A stretch of DNA of 64,000 bases from Latilactobacillus fragifolii (GCF_905332535.1 NZ_CAJOCF010000001.1:372001-436000); one strand, 5' to 3'; shown: positions 44,530-54,144, numbered from the stretch's first letter. Notes: generated from the sequence alone by a model not told the origin. A program made the numbers and translations.

Positions 44530-44567
44530 ACAAGTGTTGTTAAAATTATGGTTTTAACAACACTTGT
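44530..44567. repeat. Perfect 16/6/16 inverted repeat upstream of xerS, candidate XerS site
   Basis: ACAAGTGTTGTTAAAA at 44530-44545, spacer TTATGG, exact reverse complement at 44552-44567. No T run follows. It ends 61 bp before the xerS ATG, the same relative place as difSL in streptococci and lactococci, though its sequence and perfect symmetry differ from the difSL I recall. It could be the XerS recombination site or an operator for xerS. Confidence 0.75.
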
Positions 44568-44628
44568 GGTATTATCGCCTCATTTTTGCTAAACTATGAA
44601 TAAACTACTCACTAAGGAGTTCTACATC

Positions 44629-45690
44629 ATGGATCAACAACGTTACTTAGAACTTTGCGAAAAACAACTTGCTAATCTTCCAGATTACATTCGTAAATTC
44701 TACATTAACCGCCAAGCTAATGCCTACTCCTCGGCAACACTTTATCAATACTTGCAAGAATATATTCGCTTTTTCACCTGGTTAGTTGATGAACAGATTG
44801 TCGTGGTCCCCACTATCGCTCAGATGCCGCTATCCGCCCTTGAAAAAATGAAGCTCGAAGATATTGAGCTCTACAAGATCTTTCTAATGAATAAGCGTAA
44901 ACAAAATCACCATAAGCTCTCTTTTCAAGCTGTTAACCGCTCAATTAACGCGTTAAACGCACTTTGGTACTTCTTAACCATTGAAGCCGAACAAGCTGAT
45001 GGTGAGCCCTATTTTTACCGGAACGTTATGAAGAAGGTGAAACTACTTAAAGCTTCAGAGACAATGGCGACCCGTTCACGGCACATTAGCCAACAACTAC
45101 TGACCGGTGAAAAGAAACACGATTTCATCACCTTCATGCAAGTCGATTATCCTAACTTACTTTCTAATCGTCAACTAGCATCATATAAGCAAAATTGTGA
45201 ACGCGATATTGCCATTTGTGCACTGGCACTGGCCACTGGCATTCGACTCTCAGAGCTAGCCCAAGCTAACATCAATGATTTAAATCTTGAGCAACTGACG
45301 ATTACCGTCATTCGTAAAGGCGGACAGCAAGATACTGTCCCGATTGCCCCGTGGAGCTTACCTTTTTTAAAGAATTACTGCCAGATCCGTAAGTCACGCT
45401 ATCTAAAAGAAGCTAACGAACAAGCCTTATTTGTCAGCCGCTATCGTGGTAGCGCTAAGCGGATGAGCAACTATGCCATTGAAAAACTCGTTGCGAAGTA
45501 TTCTGAAGCATTTGGCGTACGCCTCACACCCCATAAGTTTCGCCATACACTCGCCACTGATCTCATGGCAGCAACCCATAGTGAAACAATTGTTGCAACC
45601 CAGCTAGGCCAAACGACCACGCAAGCTACACATTTATATACGCACGTCGCTGCTGATGAACAACGCTCGGCGATGGACCAACTTGAATAG
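44629..45690 (+). CDS. xerS: Tyrosine recombinase XerS
   Basis: 353 residues, aligning along its whole length with the streptococcal single-recombinase XerS (shared blocks LYEYLKEY-like LYQYLQEYIRFFTW, DGEPYFYRNVMKKV, LATGIRLSEL, TPHKFRHTLAT, LYTHV). Catalytic residues: Arg206, Lys230, His302, Arg305 and Tyr337. At 328, in QLGQTTTQ, Gln replaces the usual second His (LGH). I start at the ATG at 44629 after AAGGAG; the ATG at 44596 has no ribosome site. XerS resolves chromosome dimers alone in streptococci. Here it lies next to a XerCD-type dif, so its exact job is open. Confidence 0.92.
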   Translation: MDQQRYLELCEKQLANLPDYIRKFYINRQANAYSSATLYQYLQEYIRFFTWLVDEQIVVVPTIAQMPLSALEKMKLEDIELYKIFLMNKRKQNHHKLSFQAVNRSINALNALWYFLTIEAEQADGEPYFYRNVMKKVKLLKASETMATRSRHISQQLLTGEKKHDFITFMQVDYPNLLSNRQLASYKQNCERDIAICALALATGIRLSELAQANINDLNLEQLTITVIRKGGQQDTVPIAPWSLPFLKNYCQIRKSRYLKEANEQALFVSRYRGSAKRMSNYAIEKLVAKYSEAFGVRLTPHKFRHTLATDLMAATHSETIVATQLGQTTTQATHLYTHVAADEQRSAMDQLE

Positions 45691-45763
45691 CCATCATTAG
45701 TTCTTTTTTGACAATGATGTCAATATTGTTTGGATTTTATTAGTTTATCGATTAGCACATTGC

Positions 45764-45791
45764 TTGACTTATACCATCTAGCGCGTATACT
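45764..45791 (+). promoter_or_regulatory. Promoter of the thiT transcript
   Basis: TTGACT at 45764-45769, 16-bp spacer, TATACT at 45786-45791, about 30 bp before the riboswitch. Confidence 0.65.
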
Positions 45792-45819
45792 GAAAGCGTT
45801 CCTAAAAATTAAATGTTAA

Positions 45820-45907
45820 CCATCACAAAGGGGAGCCATTGGCTGAGAGTGATTTTAATCAGACCCTTCGAACCTGTTTGTTAAGACAAGCGTAGGAATT
45901 GTGATGG
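45820..45907 (+). promoter_or_regulatory. TPP (thiamine pyrophosphate) riboswitch
   Basis: Aptamer closed by P1 CCATCACA (45820-45827) with TGTGATGG (45900-45907). The conserved TPP cores are present: GGCTGAGA at 45841-45848, ACCCTTCGAACCTG at 45863-45876 and GCGTAGGAA near 45890. It controls the thiamine transporter gene directly downstream. Confidence 0.95.
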
Positions 45908-45931
45908 AGTTGAAATGATAACTCCTTTTTT
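45906..45931 (+). terminator. Riboswitch-controlled terminator
   Basis: GGAGTT / AACTCC stem, 8-nt loop, six T. Its first two bases are shared with the 3' strand of the aptamer P1 helix, which links ligand binding to termination. Confidence 0.8.
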
Positions 45932-45962
45932 GTGTTGGTTGAACAAGAAAAGGGGTTTTTTT

Positions 45963-46565
45963 ATGCAACATCAGCGTTTATTGATTCAAATTGAAGGCGC
46001 GATTATCGCGGCATTTGCCATGGCCTTGGAGTACATTCCGCATACTGTGGGCCCTTCAGCAATCGAAGTTTCCTTGGGGATCATTCCGGTTGTGATTTAT
46101 AGTTTACGTCGTGGCGCCATTCCTGGGATGAGCGCCGGCTTAATCTGGGGCCTACTAGACTTAATTCTGCGTGGATTAGGCAACGGTAGTGTCTTAAATG
46201 CATGGCAAGGGCTGCTAGAATTTACCATTGCTTTCATGGTTGTTGGTTTGGCCGGTATCGTCCAACGACCGGTTCAAGTCAGTCTCCAGCAGCAGACAAA
46301 AGTCAAAACGATTACCTTTTTATGGGGGGCTGCATTCATCGGTACTTTTACAAAATACTTCTGTCACTTCTTAGCCGGTGCTGTTTATTGGGGCTCATAT
46401 GCCCCCAAAGGTATGAATGCTTGGCTATACTCACTCACGGTTAATGGTGGGAGCTTTATCGCCAGTTTCGTACTAACGGGGCTCGTCCTATGTATTTGTT
46501 TAGCCATGGTGCCTAAGTTATATCTGCCAAAAGACATGGCTTTCCACATGCAATCTGAAAAATAA
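45963..46565 (+). CDS. thiT: Thiamine transporter ThiT (ECF S component)
   Basis: Membrane substrate-binding component that captures thiamine and works with the shared ECF ATPase/EcfT module. 200 residues, six membrane helices. The family motif is present: EVSLGIIPVVIYSLRRGAIP, GLIWGLLDLILRG, and the thiamine-binding WGSYAPKGMNAWLYSLTVNG near the end. Start at 45963 after AAAAGGGG. Regulated by the TPP riboswitch. Confidence 0.95.
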   Translation: MQHQRLLIQIEGAIIAAFAMALEYIPHTVGPSAIEVSLGIIPVVIYSLRRGAIPGMSAGLIWGLLDLILRGLGNGSVLNAWQGLLEFTIAFMVVGLAGIVQRPVQVSLQQQTKVKTITFLWGAAFIGTFTKYFCHFLAGAVYWGSYAPKGMNAWLYSLTVNGGSFIASFVLTGLVLCICLAMVPKLYLPKDMAFHMQSEK

Positions 46566-46568
46566 CGA

Positions 46569-46616
46569 AAAGAGCCGTCCAAACACAATTTAAGTGTTCG
46601 GATGGCTCTTTTTAGT
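46569..46616. terminator. Bidirectional terminator after thiT
   Basis: AAAAGAGCC-TCC-ACAC / GTGT-GGA-GGCTCTTTT imperfect stem, between convergent genes. Confidence 0.85.
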
Positions 46617-46620
46617 TTCC

Positions 46621-48414
46621 TTAACGATCCATTCTAGCACGTAAAGCGTATAAAATTGAAACGGTATCAACAACTTCTTGGAATAAAGCCCCCACCAACG
46701 CTGGAACAATTCCGGTGCTAGCAATCAACATTAAACCAATACAGATTGCAATTCCAATTAAAACCGCTTGGCGCGCAATCCGCATCGTATCACGCGCAAT
46801 TTGAATGGCTTGACTGACCCGCTTTAAATCATCTTTTAGGATTACCACATCCGCTGATTCACTTGCGGCTGTTGCCCCATGGGCGCCCATCGCTATCCCG
46901 ACATCAGCACTTGCCAGTGAAGGGGCATCATTGACCCCATCGCCAACCATAATGAGTGGGCGTTGGTCTTGCGGTGTCTGTTCAATGAAATGAATCTTAT
47001 CGACAGGTAAACAACCAGCATGGACCTCATCAATCCCGACTTGTTCCGCAATCTGGTGGGCCGTCATTGCTTGATCGCCGGTTAGCATCATCAAGCGCCT
47101 AATCCCCAGTTGATGAAGCGTCTGCATTGTGGCTAGCGCTTCTGGCCGTAAATGATCAACAAACGTAATGTACCCCGCATATTGCTCATTAATCGCAACA
47201 TAAACAGTTGTTTGCTCCTGCAAAGGTTGGTTAGCATCTGGCGCCACGAATTGCTGTTTACCAACACGAACCGTTTGTCCAGATGTCAAAGTCGCAACGA
47301 CCCCAGCGCCAGTTGCTTCTTTTAGCGTTTCAATTGGCTGTAATGGTTTTACTTGCGCTGCCTTAACAAGTGATCGCGCTAAAATATGCGCTGATTCTTG
47401 CTCCGCACTAGCCGCCAATTGTAATAACTCGTTTGGTTTGATACCAATTACTGGCACAACTTGGTCGACCGCCAATTGACCATCGGTAATTGTTCCGGTT
47501 TTATCAAACGCTGCCGATTTAGCCGATGCTAATTTTTCAATTGTTGTCCCCGTTTTGACAATAATCCCATTCCGACTGGCACGACTCATCCCTGAGATTA
47601 ATGCGATGGGCGCCGCCAAAATTAATGGGCACGGTGAGGCCACGACAAGTACCTCTGCAAACCGTACTGGGTCTTTAGATAACCACCAAGCTATCCCGGC
47701 AATCGCATACGCTACTAATGTAAATGGGACGGCATATCGATCAGCTAGCCGAACAAAATGGGCTGGTTGAGCCGCAGAGGTCGCTACAAGCCGCACAATT
47801 GCTTGATACTGGCTATTAATCGCTAATTGGTCGACTTGCATAGTAACCGATGTATCGCCGTTCACAGAGCCTGACATGAGCTCGTCATTCAGTGCTTTTT
47901 CAACGGGCCGTGATTCACCCGTTAACGATGATTCATCGAACAAAGCACTGCCACCAATAATATGCCCATCAACGGGAACCAATTCGCCCGGTTTAATCAG
48001 CACATGATCGCCAACTTGGAGCCTTTCGACTGAAACTTCTTCTACCACATCGTTAACAAGGCGGTGTGCTGTTTGCGGAGAGTTATCAAGTAACGTTTTT
48101 AACTCACGGCCTGCTTTATGCGCTGCATAGTCTTCTAGTGAGTCGCCACCAGTTAACATGATCAAGACCATTAATGCCGCCCAATATTCACCGACCGCTA
48201 ACGTCGCAATAATGGCGGTAATTGCTAACAAGTCAATCCCGTATTGGCCTGACTTTAACGTTTTAACCATCTCAATAAACATCGAGAACGCTACTAAGCT
48301 CCCAGCTAGGCTCACTACTATTTGTGCCCACAATGGCTCATGTAGCAAAAATGCCAAGCATAGCGCAAACACACCCACGCTAATTGTTAATGCAAACTTA
48401 ATGGTATGTTTCAT
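46621..48414 (-). CDS. P1B-type heavy-metal ATPase (no N-terminal metal-binding domain)
   Basis: 597 residues. Actuator LTGESRPV, phosphorylation site FDKTGTITDG, hinge GDGVNDAPSLASADVGIAMG. The membrane metal site reads ASPCPL, the SPC variant found in the P1B-4 group (cobalt, iron or zinc export), and there are about six membrane helices. The usual HP dipeptide of P1B pumps (SEHPL) appears here as SAHIL. I start at the ATG at 48414, nine bases after GGAG. Metal specificity cannot be fixed from sequence. Confidence 0.88.
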   Translation of the reverse strand: MKHTIKFALTISVGVFALCLAFLLHEPLWAQIVVSLAGSLVAFSMFIEMVKTLKSGQYGIDLLAITAIIATLAVGEYWAALMVLIMLTGGDSLEDYAAHKAGRELKTLLDNSPQTAHRLVNDVVEEVSVERLQVGDHVLIKPGELVPVDGHIIGGSALFDESSLTGESRPVEKALNDELMSGSVNGDTSVTMQVDQLAINSQYQAIVRLVATSAAQPAHFVRLADRYAVPFTLVAYAIAGIAWWLSKDPVRFAEVLVVASPCPLILAAPIALISGMSRASRNGIIVKTGTTIEKLASAKSAAFDKTGTITDGQLAVDQVVPVIGIKPNELLQLAASAEQESAHILARSLVKAAQVKPLQPIETLKEATGAGVVATLTSGQTVRVGKQQFVAPDANQPLQEQTTVYVAINEQYAGYITFVDHLRPEALATMQTLHQLGIRRLMMLTGDQAMTAHQIAEQVGIDEVHAGCLPVDKIHFIEQTPQDQRPLIMVGDGVNDAPSLASADVGIAMGAHGATAASESADVVILKDDLKRVSQAIQIARDTMRIARQAVLIGIAICIGLMLIASTGIVPALVGALFQEVVDTVSILYALRARMDR

Positions 48415-48497
48415 CGTCACTCGCTCCTTCTTGTGAATTCAAGTACATTATAACACGTCGCCCAGTAGATTATAATGATTCTAATCTATTTGGCATA

Positions 48498-48534
48498 GAA
48501 AAAGCCCTGCCAATGATCGGGCAGGGCTTTTTGT
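48498..48534 (-). terminator. Hairpin with GCCCTGCC stem
   Basis: AAAAAGCCCTGCC / GGGCAGGGCTTTTT between ppaC and the ATPase gene; works on either strand. A second weaker stem (AATAAAG / CTTTATT) lies at 48586-48613, closer to the end of ppaC. Confidence 0.85.
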
Positions 48535-48623
48535 CGCTCGTTGAGGCAAAATAGCAGTCAGGATGGCGACCATGCTGTTAGCAAAAAAAATAAAGCCCCG
48601 GCGGACTTTATTTTTAATGGTGC

Positions 48624-49547
48624 TTAAAAAGCTTCTGTCAATTGTGGCACCACTTGTTTCTTACGGGAAACAACACCGGCTAATTGGGCACGATGATTGT
48701 TTAATTTGACATTAAAAGCTTTTTCAAAAGCTTCTGCTGGTTCACCGATGACTAGTGCTTCTGAATTACTGTTTAAGATATCAGTGATTAACAGTACGAA
48801 CAGGTCGTAACCGTTAGCTTTACTGTCGGCTTCGATAGCAGCCTCAAAAGCCGCTTGGCGTTTGAAAACAGCTTCGATATCAACCGTATTGACTTGATCA
48901 ATACGAACTTTTTTACCAGCCATGTCAAAAGTTTTAGCATCAGCTTCGATTAATTCGGCTTCGCTCTTATCATCCAAGTTAGTGCCAGCTTTTAGCATTT
49001 CTAGACCATATGATTCGAAATCAATATCAGCAATTTCAGCCAATGTCTTAATCGCAATCCGATCTTTTTCAGTCGTTGTAGGTGATTTCATCAACAATGT
49101 GTCTGAAATGATAGCGCTCATCATTAAACCAGCTAATTGAACAGGGATTTCAACTTTGTTTTCGTTAAACATTGCCAATAAAATGGTGCTGGTACAGCCA
49201 ACTGGTTCCGCACGGTAAAATACTGGGTTTACAGTTTCGAAGTTTGCAATCCGATGATGGTCAACAACATGGGTAACCGTCAAATCTTTGATATCAGCCA
49301 CACTTTGTTGGCTTTCGTTATGATCAACTAACATCACACTGTCAACTTCACTACTTGCTTCTTTGATGATACGCGGGGTTGCTGCCGCAAAGTGACGTAA
49401 TGCATAGCTTGTTTCTTCATTAGGTTCACCTAGCGCGACGGCTTCTACGTCGTTTCCTAGCTGTTGTTGAAGATAAGCAAACGCCATTGCCGCAACAATT
49501 GCGTCTGTATCTGGGTTTTGGTGACCGAATACTAATTCTTTACTCAT
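48624..49547 (-). CDS. ppaC: Manganese-dependent inorganic pyrophosphatase (family II)
   Basis: Hydrolyses pyrophosphate to pull biosynthetic reactions forward. 307 residues: DHH domain with FGHQNPDTDAI (metal ligands His, Asp, Asp) and THVVDHHRI, then the DHHA2 domain with the substrate-binding SRKKQVVP. Single gene. Confidence 0.96.
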   Translation of the reverse strand: MSKELVFGHQNPDTDAIVAAMAFAYLQQQLGNDVEAVALGEPNEETSYALRHFAAATPRIIKEASSEVDSVMLVDHNESQQSVADIKDLTVTHVVDHHRIANFETVNPVFYRAEPVGCTSTILLAMFNENKVEIPVQLAGLMMSAIISDTLLMKSPTTTEKDRIAIKTLAEIADIDFESYGLEMLKAGTNLDDKSEAELIEADAKTFDMAGKKVRIDQVNTVDIEAVFKRQAAFEAAIEADSKANGYDLFVLLITDILNSNSEALVIGEPAEAFEKAFNVKLNNHRAQLAGVVSRKKQVVPQLTEAF

Positions 49548-49600
49548 ATTTATACAGACCTTCCTTTTAAAAAAATAACATCCTAATTATACCAAAAATA

Positions 49601-50572
49601 TTAGATGATTCTACGGTTTTGCTCTCTAATCCGCGTTAAATAGTCTTTTTCTTCTAAATAATGGTCAAATTCCCGGAAAAAGCTATCAATCCGTGGAATA
49701 TCTTCTTTTTCTTTACGGAAGACAAAGGCTAATTCGAACTGAATGGCCGGATCAAATTGGACTGCGTTCCCGTTAAGGCCTAAGTTATGCGCTTCATAGA
49801 AACTCTTTGGTAAAGCAGTACTTAAGCCAGTCGCTTCAGCAAACCGCATGATTTCAAATGGTGACGTAAATTGAGCCGCACTTACTGGGCGATCAACTAA
49901 TTGATTTTTATAAGCTTCACTGATGAATTGATTTAAATAATATTCATCTGGGTAGGTCACCCATTTATTATCTAATGTGTCTTTAAAACGAATTTTCTTA
50001 CGGGTCTTTAAAGCAGGGTCTTGATTAATAAAAAGTAGGCGTTCATCTACAATCTTACGCGACTTATAAGGTTTCCAGTTCTTAATGCTGTCATCCGGTA
50101 GATACATGATGGCAATATCAATTTTGTTGTTTTCAAGCCGATCCCAGATTTCCTTTCGCGTCAACAAGTGCATGCTGACTTCGATGTCAGGAAATTGCTT
50201 ATAATATTGGATTAAGAAAGATTGGATAACGCTGATTTCCATCGATGCCAAAACCCCAATATTAATCTTACCACGCGTAGCGCTCGTAGCGCTTTGAATT
50301 TCATCTGTTGCCGTATTTAATAAATCATAAATCTGATGGGTGACATCAAGCATTGTCCGACCAGCATCCGAAATATGTAACTTCTTGCCTACTGAATAGA
50401 ACAAAGGCGCTCCAACTGTCCGTTCGAGTTTTTTAATTTGTTGGGTTAAAGCGGGTTGCGTAATGCCGAGTAGTTGTGCCGCTTGGGTATAATTCATCGT
50501 TTCTGCTAACTGCAGAAAGTAGGTTAATGTTTTAGAGGAGAAGATATTTTCTTGTTTTGTTTTCATTTTCAA
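49601..50572 (-). CDS. LysR-family transcriptional regulator
   Basis: 323 residues: N-terminal winged helix (YFLQLAETMNYTQAAQLLGI, TQPALTQQIKKLERTVGAPL), linker helix and periplasmic-binding-like effector domain. The target is unknown. It is followed by ppaC and preceded by pflA on the same strand, each separated by its own terminator or gap, so no direct operon partner is evident. Confidence 0.9.
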   Translation of the reverse strand: MKMKTKQENIFSSKTLTYFLQLAETMNYTQAAQLLGITQPALTQQIKKLERTVGAPLFYSVGKKLHISDAGRTMLDVTHQIYDLLNTATDEIQSATSATRGKINIGVLASMEISVIQSFLIQYYKQFPDIEVSMHLLTRKEIWDRLENNKIDIAIMYLPDDSIKNWKPYKSRKIVDERLLFINQDPALKTRKKIRFKDTLDNKWVTYPDEYYLNQFISEAYKNQLVDRPVSAAQFTSPFEIMRFAEATGLSTALPKSFYEAHNLGLNGNAVQFDPAIQFELAFVFRKEKEDIPRIDSFFREFDHYLEEKDYLTRIREQNRRII

Positions 50573-50616
50573 ATCTCCGTTCTTTAGTTTACGCCTATCA
50601 TTATAATAATAAAGAT

Positions 50617-50650
50617 ATAAAAAAAGAGCAACCCCCTTTCGTTGCTCATT
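50617..50650 (-). terminator. Terminator after pflA
   Basis: GAGCAAC / GTTGCTC stem with a T run on the minus strand (A run at 50620 on +). Confidence 0.75.
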
Positions 50651-50687
50651 CTTATTAAAAGCTTAAAAATTTCTTATGTTAGCGTTG

Positions 50688-51497
50688 TTACTTTGGATAG
50701 TCGGCTGTATGCAATAAACGCTCGGCATTGATAACCCGATCGTGTGTCGGTGGTTCAATTCCCACCAATGGATATTTAATCCCCATCTTTTCATATTTCA
50801 CGATTCCCATCGTATGGTATGGCAGCACTTCAACCCGGTCAACATTGTTTAAGGTTTGGATATAATCTCCTAAGCGCATGAGATACTCATCGTAATCCGT
50901 CCGTTCTGGAATTAAGACATGCCGAATCCACATATGATGACCATGGTTCGACATATATTCAATCATTTCCAAAATATGCTCGTTAGAAAAGCCGGTCAGC
51001 TTCTTATGCCCCGCTGGATCAATATGTTTAATATCGACCATTGAAAGGTCCGTATACTTCATCAATTCTTTAAATTGACTAAAGAAAGGTTCTTTATACG
51101 TAAATGGCTGCCCACAGGTATCCAAACAGGTATTAATCCCTTGTGCTTTGCATTTTTTAAATAAATCAATTAAAAAATCTATTTGAATTAAGGATTCACC
51201 ACCACTACAGGTAATCCCACCGTCTTTACCCCAGAAGGCCTTGTATGGAAGTGCCTTTGCGATTATCTCATCTGCGGTATATGCTTCACCAGTACCAATA
51301 TTCCATGTATCTGGATTATGACAGAACTCGCAGCGCATACGGCAACCTTGTAGAAAGACAACAAAGCGGATTCCTGGGCCATCGACTGAACCAAATGTTT
51401 CAATTGAATGAACGTATCCAATGGGCACCTCTGGTGTTGCATGGGGCGCGAGAACTCCCTGATCAGTCGATCGCCGTGTTGTAAATTTAATTGCCAC
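50688..51497 (-). CDS. pflA: Pyruvate formate-lyase activating enzyme
   Basis: Radical-SAM enzyme that installs the glycyl radical on PflB. 269 residues with the cluster motif CRMRCEFCHNPDTW (CxxxCxxC) near residue 50 and IETFGSVDGPGIRFVVF before it. It begins at a GTG, six to seven bases after a GAGGTGA site. Downstream of pflB, separated by a strong 20-bp hairpin. Confidence 0.95.
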   Translation of the reverse strand: MAIKFTTRRSTDQGVLAPHATPEVPIGYVHSIETFGSVDGPGIRFVVFLQGCRMRCEFCHNPDTWNIGTGEAYTADEIIAKALPYKAFWGKDGGITCSGGESLIQIDFLIDLFKKCKAQGINTCLDTCGQPFTYKEPFFSQFKELMKYTDLSMVDIKHIDPAGHKKLTGFSNEHILEMIEYMSNHGHHMWIRHVLIPERTDYDEYLMRLGDYIQTLNNVDRVEVLPYHTMGIVKYEKMGIKYPLVGIEPPTHDRVINAERLLHTADYPK

Positions 51498-51528
51498 TTC
51501 ACTTTCACCTCTTAAAAGAAAAACTATC

Positions 51529-51574
51529 CTTTCTGGTAAGGTCGTTAATCCACGTTAACGACCTTACCAGAAAG
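51529..51574 (-). repeat. 20/6/20 perfect inverted repeat between pflB and pflA
   Basis: CTTTCTGGTAAGGTCGTTAA at 51529-51548, 6-nt loop, exact complement at 51555-51574. On the minus (sense) strand a TTTTT lies six bases after the stem. Most likely a partial terminator or mRNA-processing structure that lowers pflA relative to pflB. Confidence 0.8.
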
Positions 51575-51601
51575 CGGATATGACTATCCACTTTCGTTAA
51601 A

Positions 51602-53863
51602 TTACATTTCATCAAAGAACGTTCTTGAAATAACGTCGTCTTGTTGTTCCTTCGTTAAATCAGCGAAATAGACACAATAGCCTGAAACCCGAACCGTTAA
51701 TGTTGGGTATTCTTCTGGATGTTGTTGTGCGTCCATTAAGGTTTGCTTATTGAAGACATTGATGTTTAAATGCATCCCTTGATTAATCATGTAACCGTCG
51801 ACCATATTGACAAGAGCATCCTGACGCGCTTCATCGTCATGTCCTAATGTGTTTGGTGTAACACCAAACGTGTTTGAAATCCCGTCAGTTGCATAACGGT
51901 ATGGAATCTTCGCGGTTGAAAGTAACGATGCTAAAGCGCCGTTCTTTTCAGCACCGTATGCTGGGTTAGCACCTGGTGAGAATGGTTCACCAGCTTGACG
52001 ACCATTTGGCGTTGTCCCAGTATTCTTACCATAAACAACATTTGATGTGATTGTTAAAACCGATGTTGATAATTTCGAACCACGGTATAAATGATGAGTA
52101 TTCATCTTCGTATAGAAGGTCTTCACTAACCATTTGGCGATATCGTCAGCACGGTCATCATTATTCCCATAACGTGGATAATCTGGATTCTGCGCTTCAA
52201 AATCAACTGCCATGCCATCTTCATCACGAATAACTTTAACTTGGCCGTATTTAATTGCTGAGATTGAATCAACCGCATGTGATAACCCGGAAATCCCTGT
52301 TGCAAAGGTCCGGTCTAGGCGACTATTCTTCAATGCTAATTGAGCTGATTCATAGTAATACTTATCATGCATGTAATGGATAGTGTTTAAAGCATTTACG
52401 TAAACGTCTGCTAACCAATCCAACATCTTATCATACTTAGCCATGAATTCTTTGTAATCAATGATTTCACTTGTAATTGGTTGGTAAGCTGGGCCGACTT
52501 GAGCTTTACCTAATTCATCAATCCCGCCGTTAATTGCGTAAAGAATGGTCTTCGCCAAGTTAGCCCGTGCACCGAAATATTGAACGCCATCTGCGATTGG
52601 CTGGGCCGATACACAACAAGCAATTCCATAATAGTCACTCCCCCATTCATTACGCATTAAATCATCGTTTTCGTATTGAATAGTTGAACTCTTTATTGAA
52701 ACCGCTGTTGCATAGCGTTTGAACCCTTCTGGTAAACGATTTGACCAGAGTAAAGTGATATTAGGTTCTGGGGCAGCGCCCATGTTTTCTAATGTTTTCA
52801 AGATACGGAAGGCTGTCTTAGTTACGTGGTGACGACCATCCATCCCCATCCCACACATTGATAATGTTGCCCAGATTGGATCTCCTGAGAATAATGCATT
52901 ATAATCTTCGGTCCGAATGAAACGCACCATCCGTAATTTCATGACAAAATGATCAACCAATTCTTGAGCTTCAGCTTCGGTAATCAAGCCCCGTTCTAAA
53001 TCACGTTGGATAAAGATATCCATCGTTGTATCAATCCGACCAACTGACATCGCTGCTCCGTTTTGGGTCTTGATAGCGGCTAAGTAGCCAAAATAAATCC
53101 ATTGGATTGCTTCTTGCGCATTCTTAGCAGGTCTTGAAATGTCAAAACCATAGCTAGCAGCCATTTTCTTCATGTCTTGTAAAGCACGATATTGTTCATT
53201 GATTTCTTCACGAAGGCGAATCACATCATCGGTCATTTCACCATCGCCAACACCGTTAAAGTCACGAACTTTTTCTTCTGCTAACCGATCAATCCCATAG
53301 ACTGCAATCCGTGGTAAGTCAGGAATAATCCGCCCTCGTGCATAGGCATCAGGAAGACCCGTAATAATCTTGTAATGCCGTGCTTTACGCATTTCTGGTG
53401 TATAGGCATCGAAAACACCTTGGTTATGTGTTTTGCGATATTCATTAAAAATCTTGTGTTGTTCAGGATCAGTCTTAAAACCATATGCTTGTAAGGCATC
53501 TTCGGCCATCCGAATGCCACCAAAAGGCATGAATGCGCGTTTCAATGGGGCATCCGTTTGTAATCCAACAATCTTTTCAAGCTCCTTGTTCAAATAACCA
53601 GGACCGTGTGAGGTAATCGTTGCTGGATTATCATTGTCAGCGGCTAAAACGCCACCTGCTTCACGTTCTTTTTTCTTCAATTCCATCAGTTGATCATTTA
53701 ACGTAGTTGTTGCTTCGGTTGGTCCCGCTAAGAAGCTTTCATCACCATCATAGGCCGTAAAGTTTTGTTGGATGAAATCGCGAATATCAATTTCATCTTG
53801 CCAGTCCCCTTTATTAAAACCATCCCAGTAGTCGGCTAGATTAATTTGCTCGGTTTTTACCAT
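51602..53863 (-). CDS. pflB: Formate C-acetyltransferase (pyruvate formate-lyase)
   Basis: Cleaves pyruvate with CoA to acetyl-CoA and formate under anaerobic conditions. 753 residues. The active-site Cys pair is in [11 protein letters not shown], and the glycyl-radical loop is RVSGYCVYF near the C-terminus. I start at the ATG at 53863 (MVKTEQINL) which follows GGAGG by the right distance. Formate made here can be used by Fhs (22.6 kb). A 263-bp gap separates it from parC. Confidence 0.96.
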   Translation of the reverse strand: MVKTEQINLADYWDGFNKGDWQDEIDIRDFIQQNFTAYDGDESFLAGPTEATTTLNDQLMELKKKEREAGGVLAADNDNPATITSHGPGYLNKELEKIVGLQTDAPLKRAFMPFGGIRMAEDALQAYGFKTDPEQHKIFNEYRKTHNQGVFDAYTPEMRKARHYKIITGLPDAYARGRIIPDLPRIAVYGIDRLAEEKVRDFNGVGDGEMTDDVIRLREEINEQYRALQDMKKMAASYGFDISRPAKNAQEAIQWIYFGYLAAIKTQNGAAMSVGRIDTTMDIFIQRDLERGLITEAEAQELVDHFVMKLRMVRFIRTEDYNALFSGDPIWATLSMCGMGMDGRHHVTKTAFRILKTLENMGAAPEPNITLLWSNRLPEGFKRYATAVSIKSSTIQYENDDLMRNEWGSDYYGIACCVSAQPIADGVQYFGARANLAKTILYAINGGIDELGKAQVGPAYQPITSEIIDYKEFMAKYDKMLDWLADVYVNALNTIHYMHDKYYYESAQLALKNSRLDRTFATGISGLSHAVDSISAIKYGQVKVIRDEDGMAVDFEAQNPDYPRYGNNDDRADDIAKWLVKTFYTKMNTHHLYRGSKLSTSVLTITSNVVYGKNTGTTPNGRQAGEPFSPGANPAYGAEKNGALASLLSTAKIPYRYATDGISNTFGVTPNTLGHDDEARQDALVNMVDGYMINQGMHLNINVFNKQTLMDAQQHPEEYPTLTVRVSGYCVYFADLTKEQQDDVISRTFFDEM

Positions 53864-54103
53864 GTGGATTACCTCCATTAGTCAAGTGTTGTTTATCACA
53901 GTTTTCACAAATTTAGTATAACACATCACATAGTTTATGCAAGCCCTTTCTTTTTGATTATTTGCAAACCCTTAAACTTTTCCAAAAGATTGTTCTATAG
54001 CCATTTAGCTACTTAAACCATTTTTTAATTCCGTTATTTAAATTGTGCAAAATTTATCTTGCTGTTATAGTACAAACGCCATTAATCCACATCTTATGTA
54101 TAA

Positions 54104-54144
54104 CAGAAAAAGCAAGCCATCTCATCAATGACTTGCTTTTTTAT
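54104..54144 (-). terminator. Terminator after parC
   Basis: AAAAGCAAG / CTTGCTTTTTT stem with one extra inner pair and A and T runs. Confidence 0.8.

Noticed and set aside
51529-51574. Third recombinase core site (also a 6-bp centre)
   Set aside because: Sits inside the pflB-pflA operon, has no recombinase gene nearby and is followed by T residues on the sense strand, so a hairpin terminator or processing signal is simpler.
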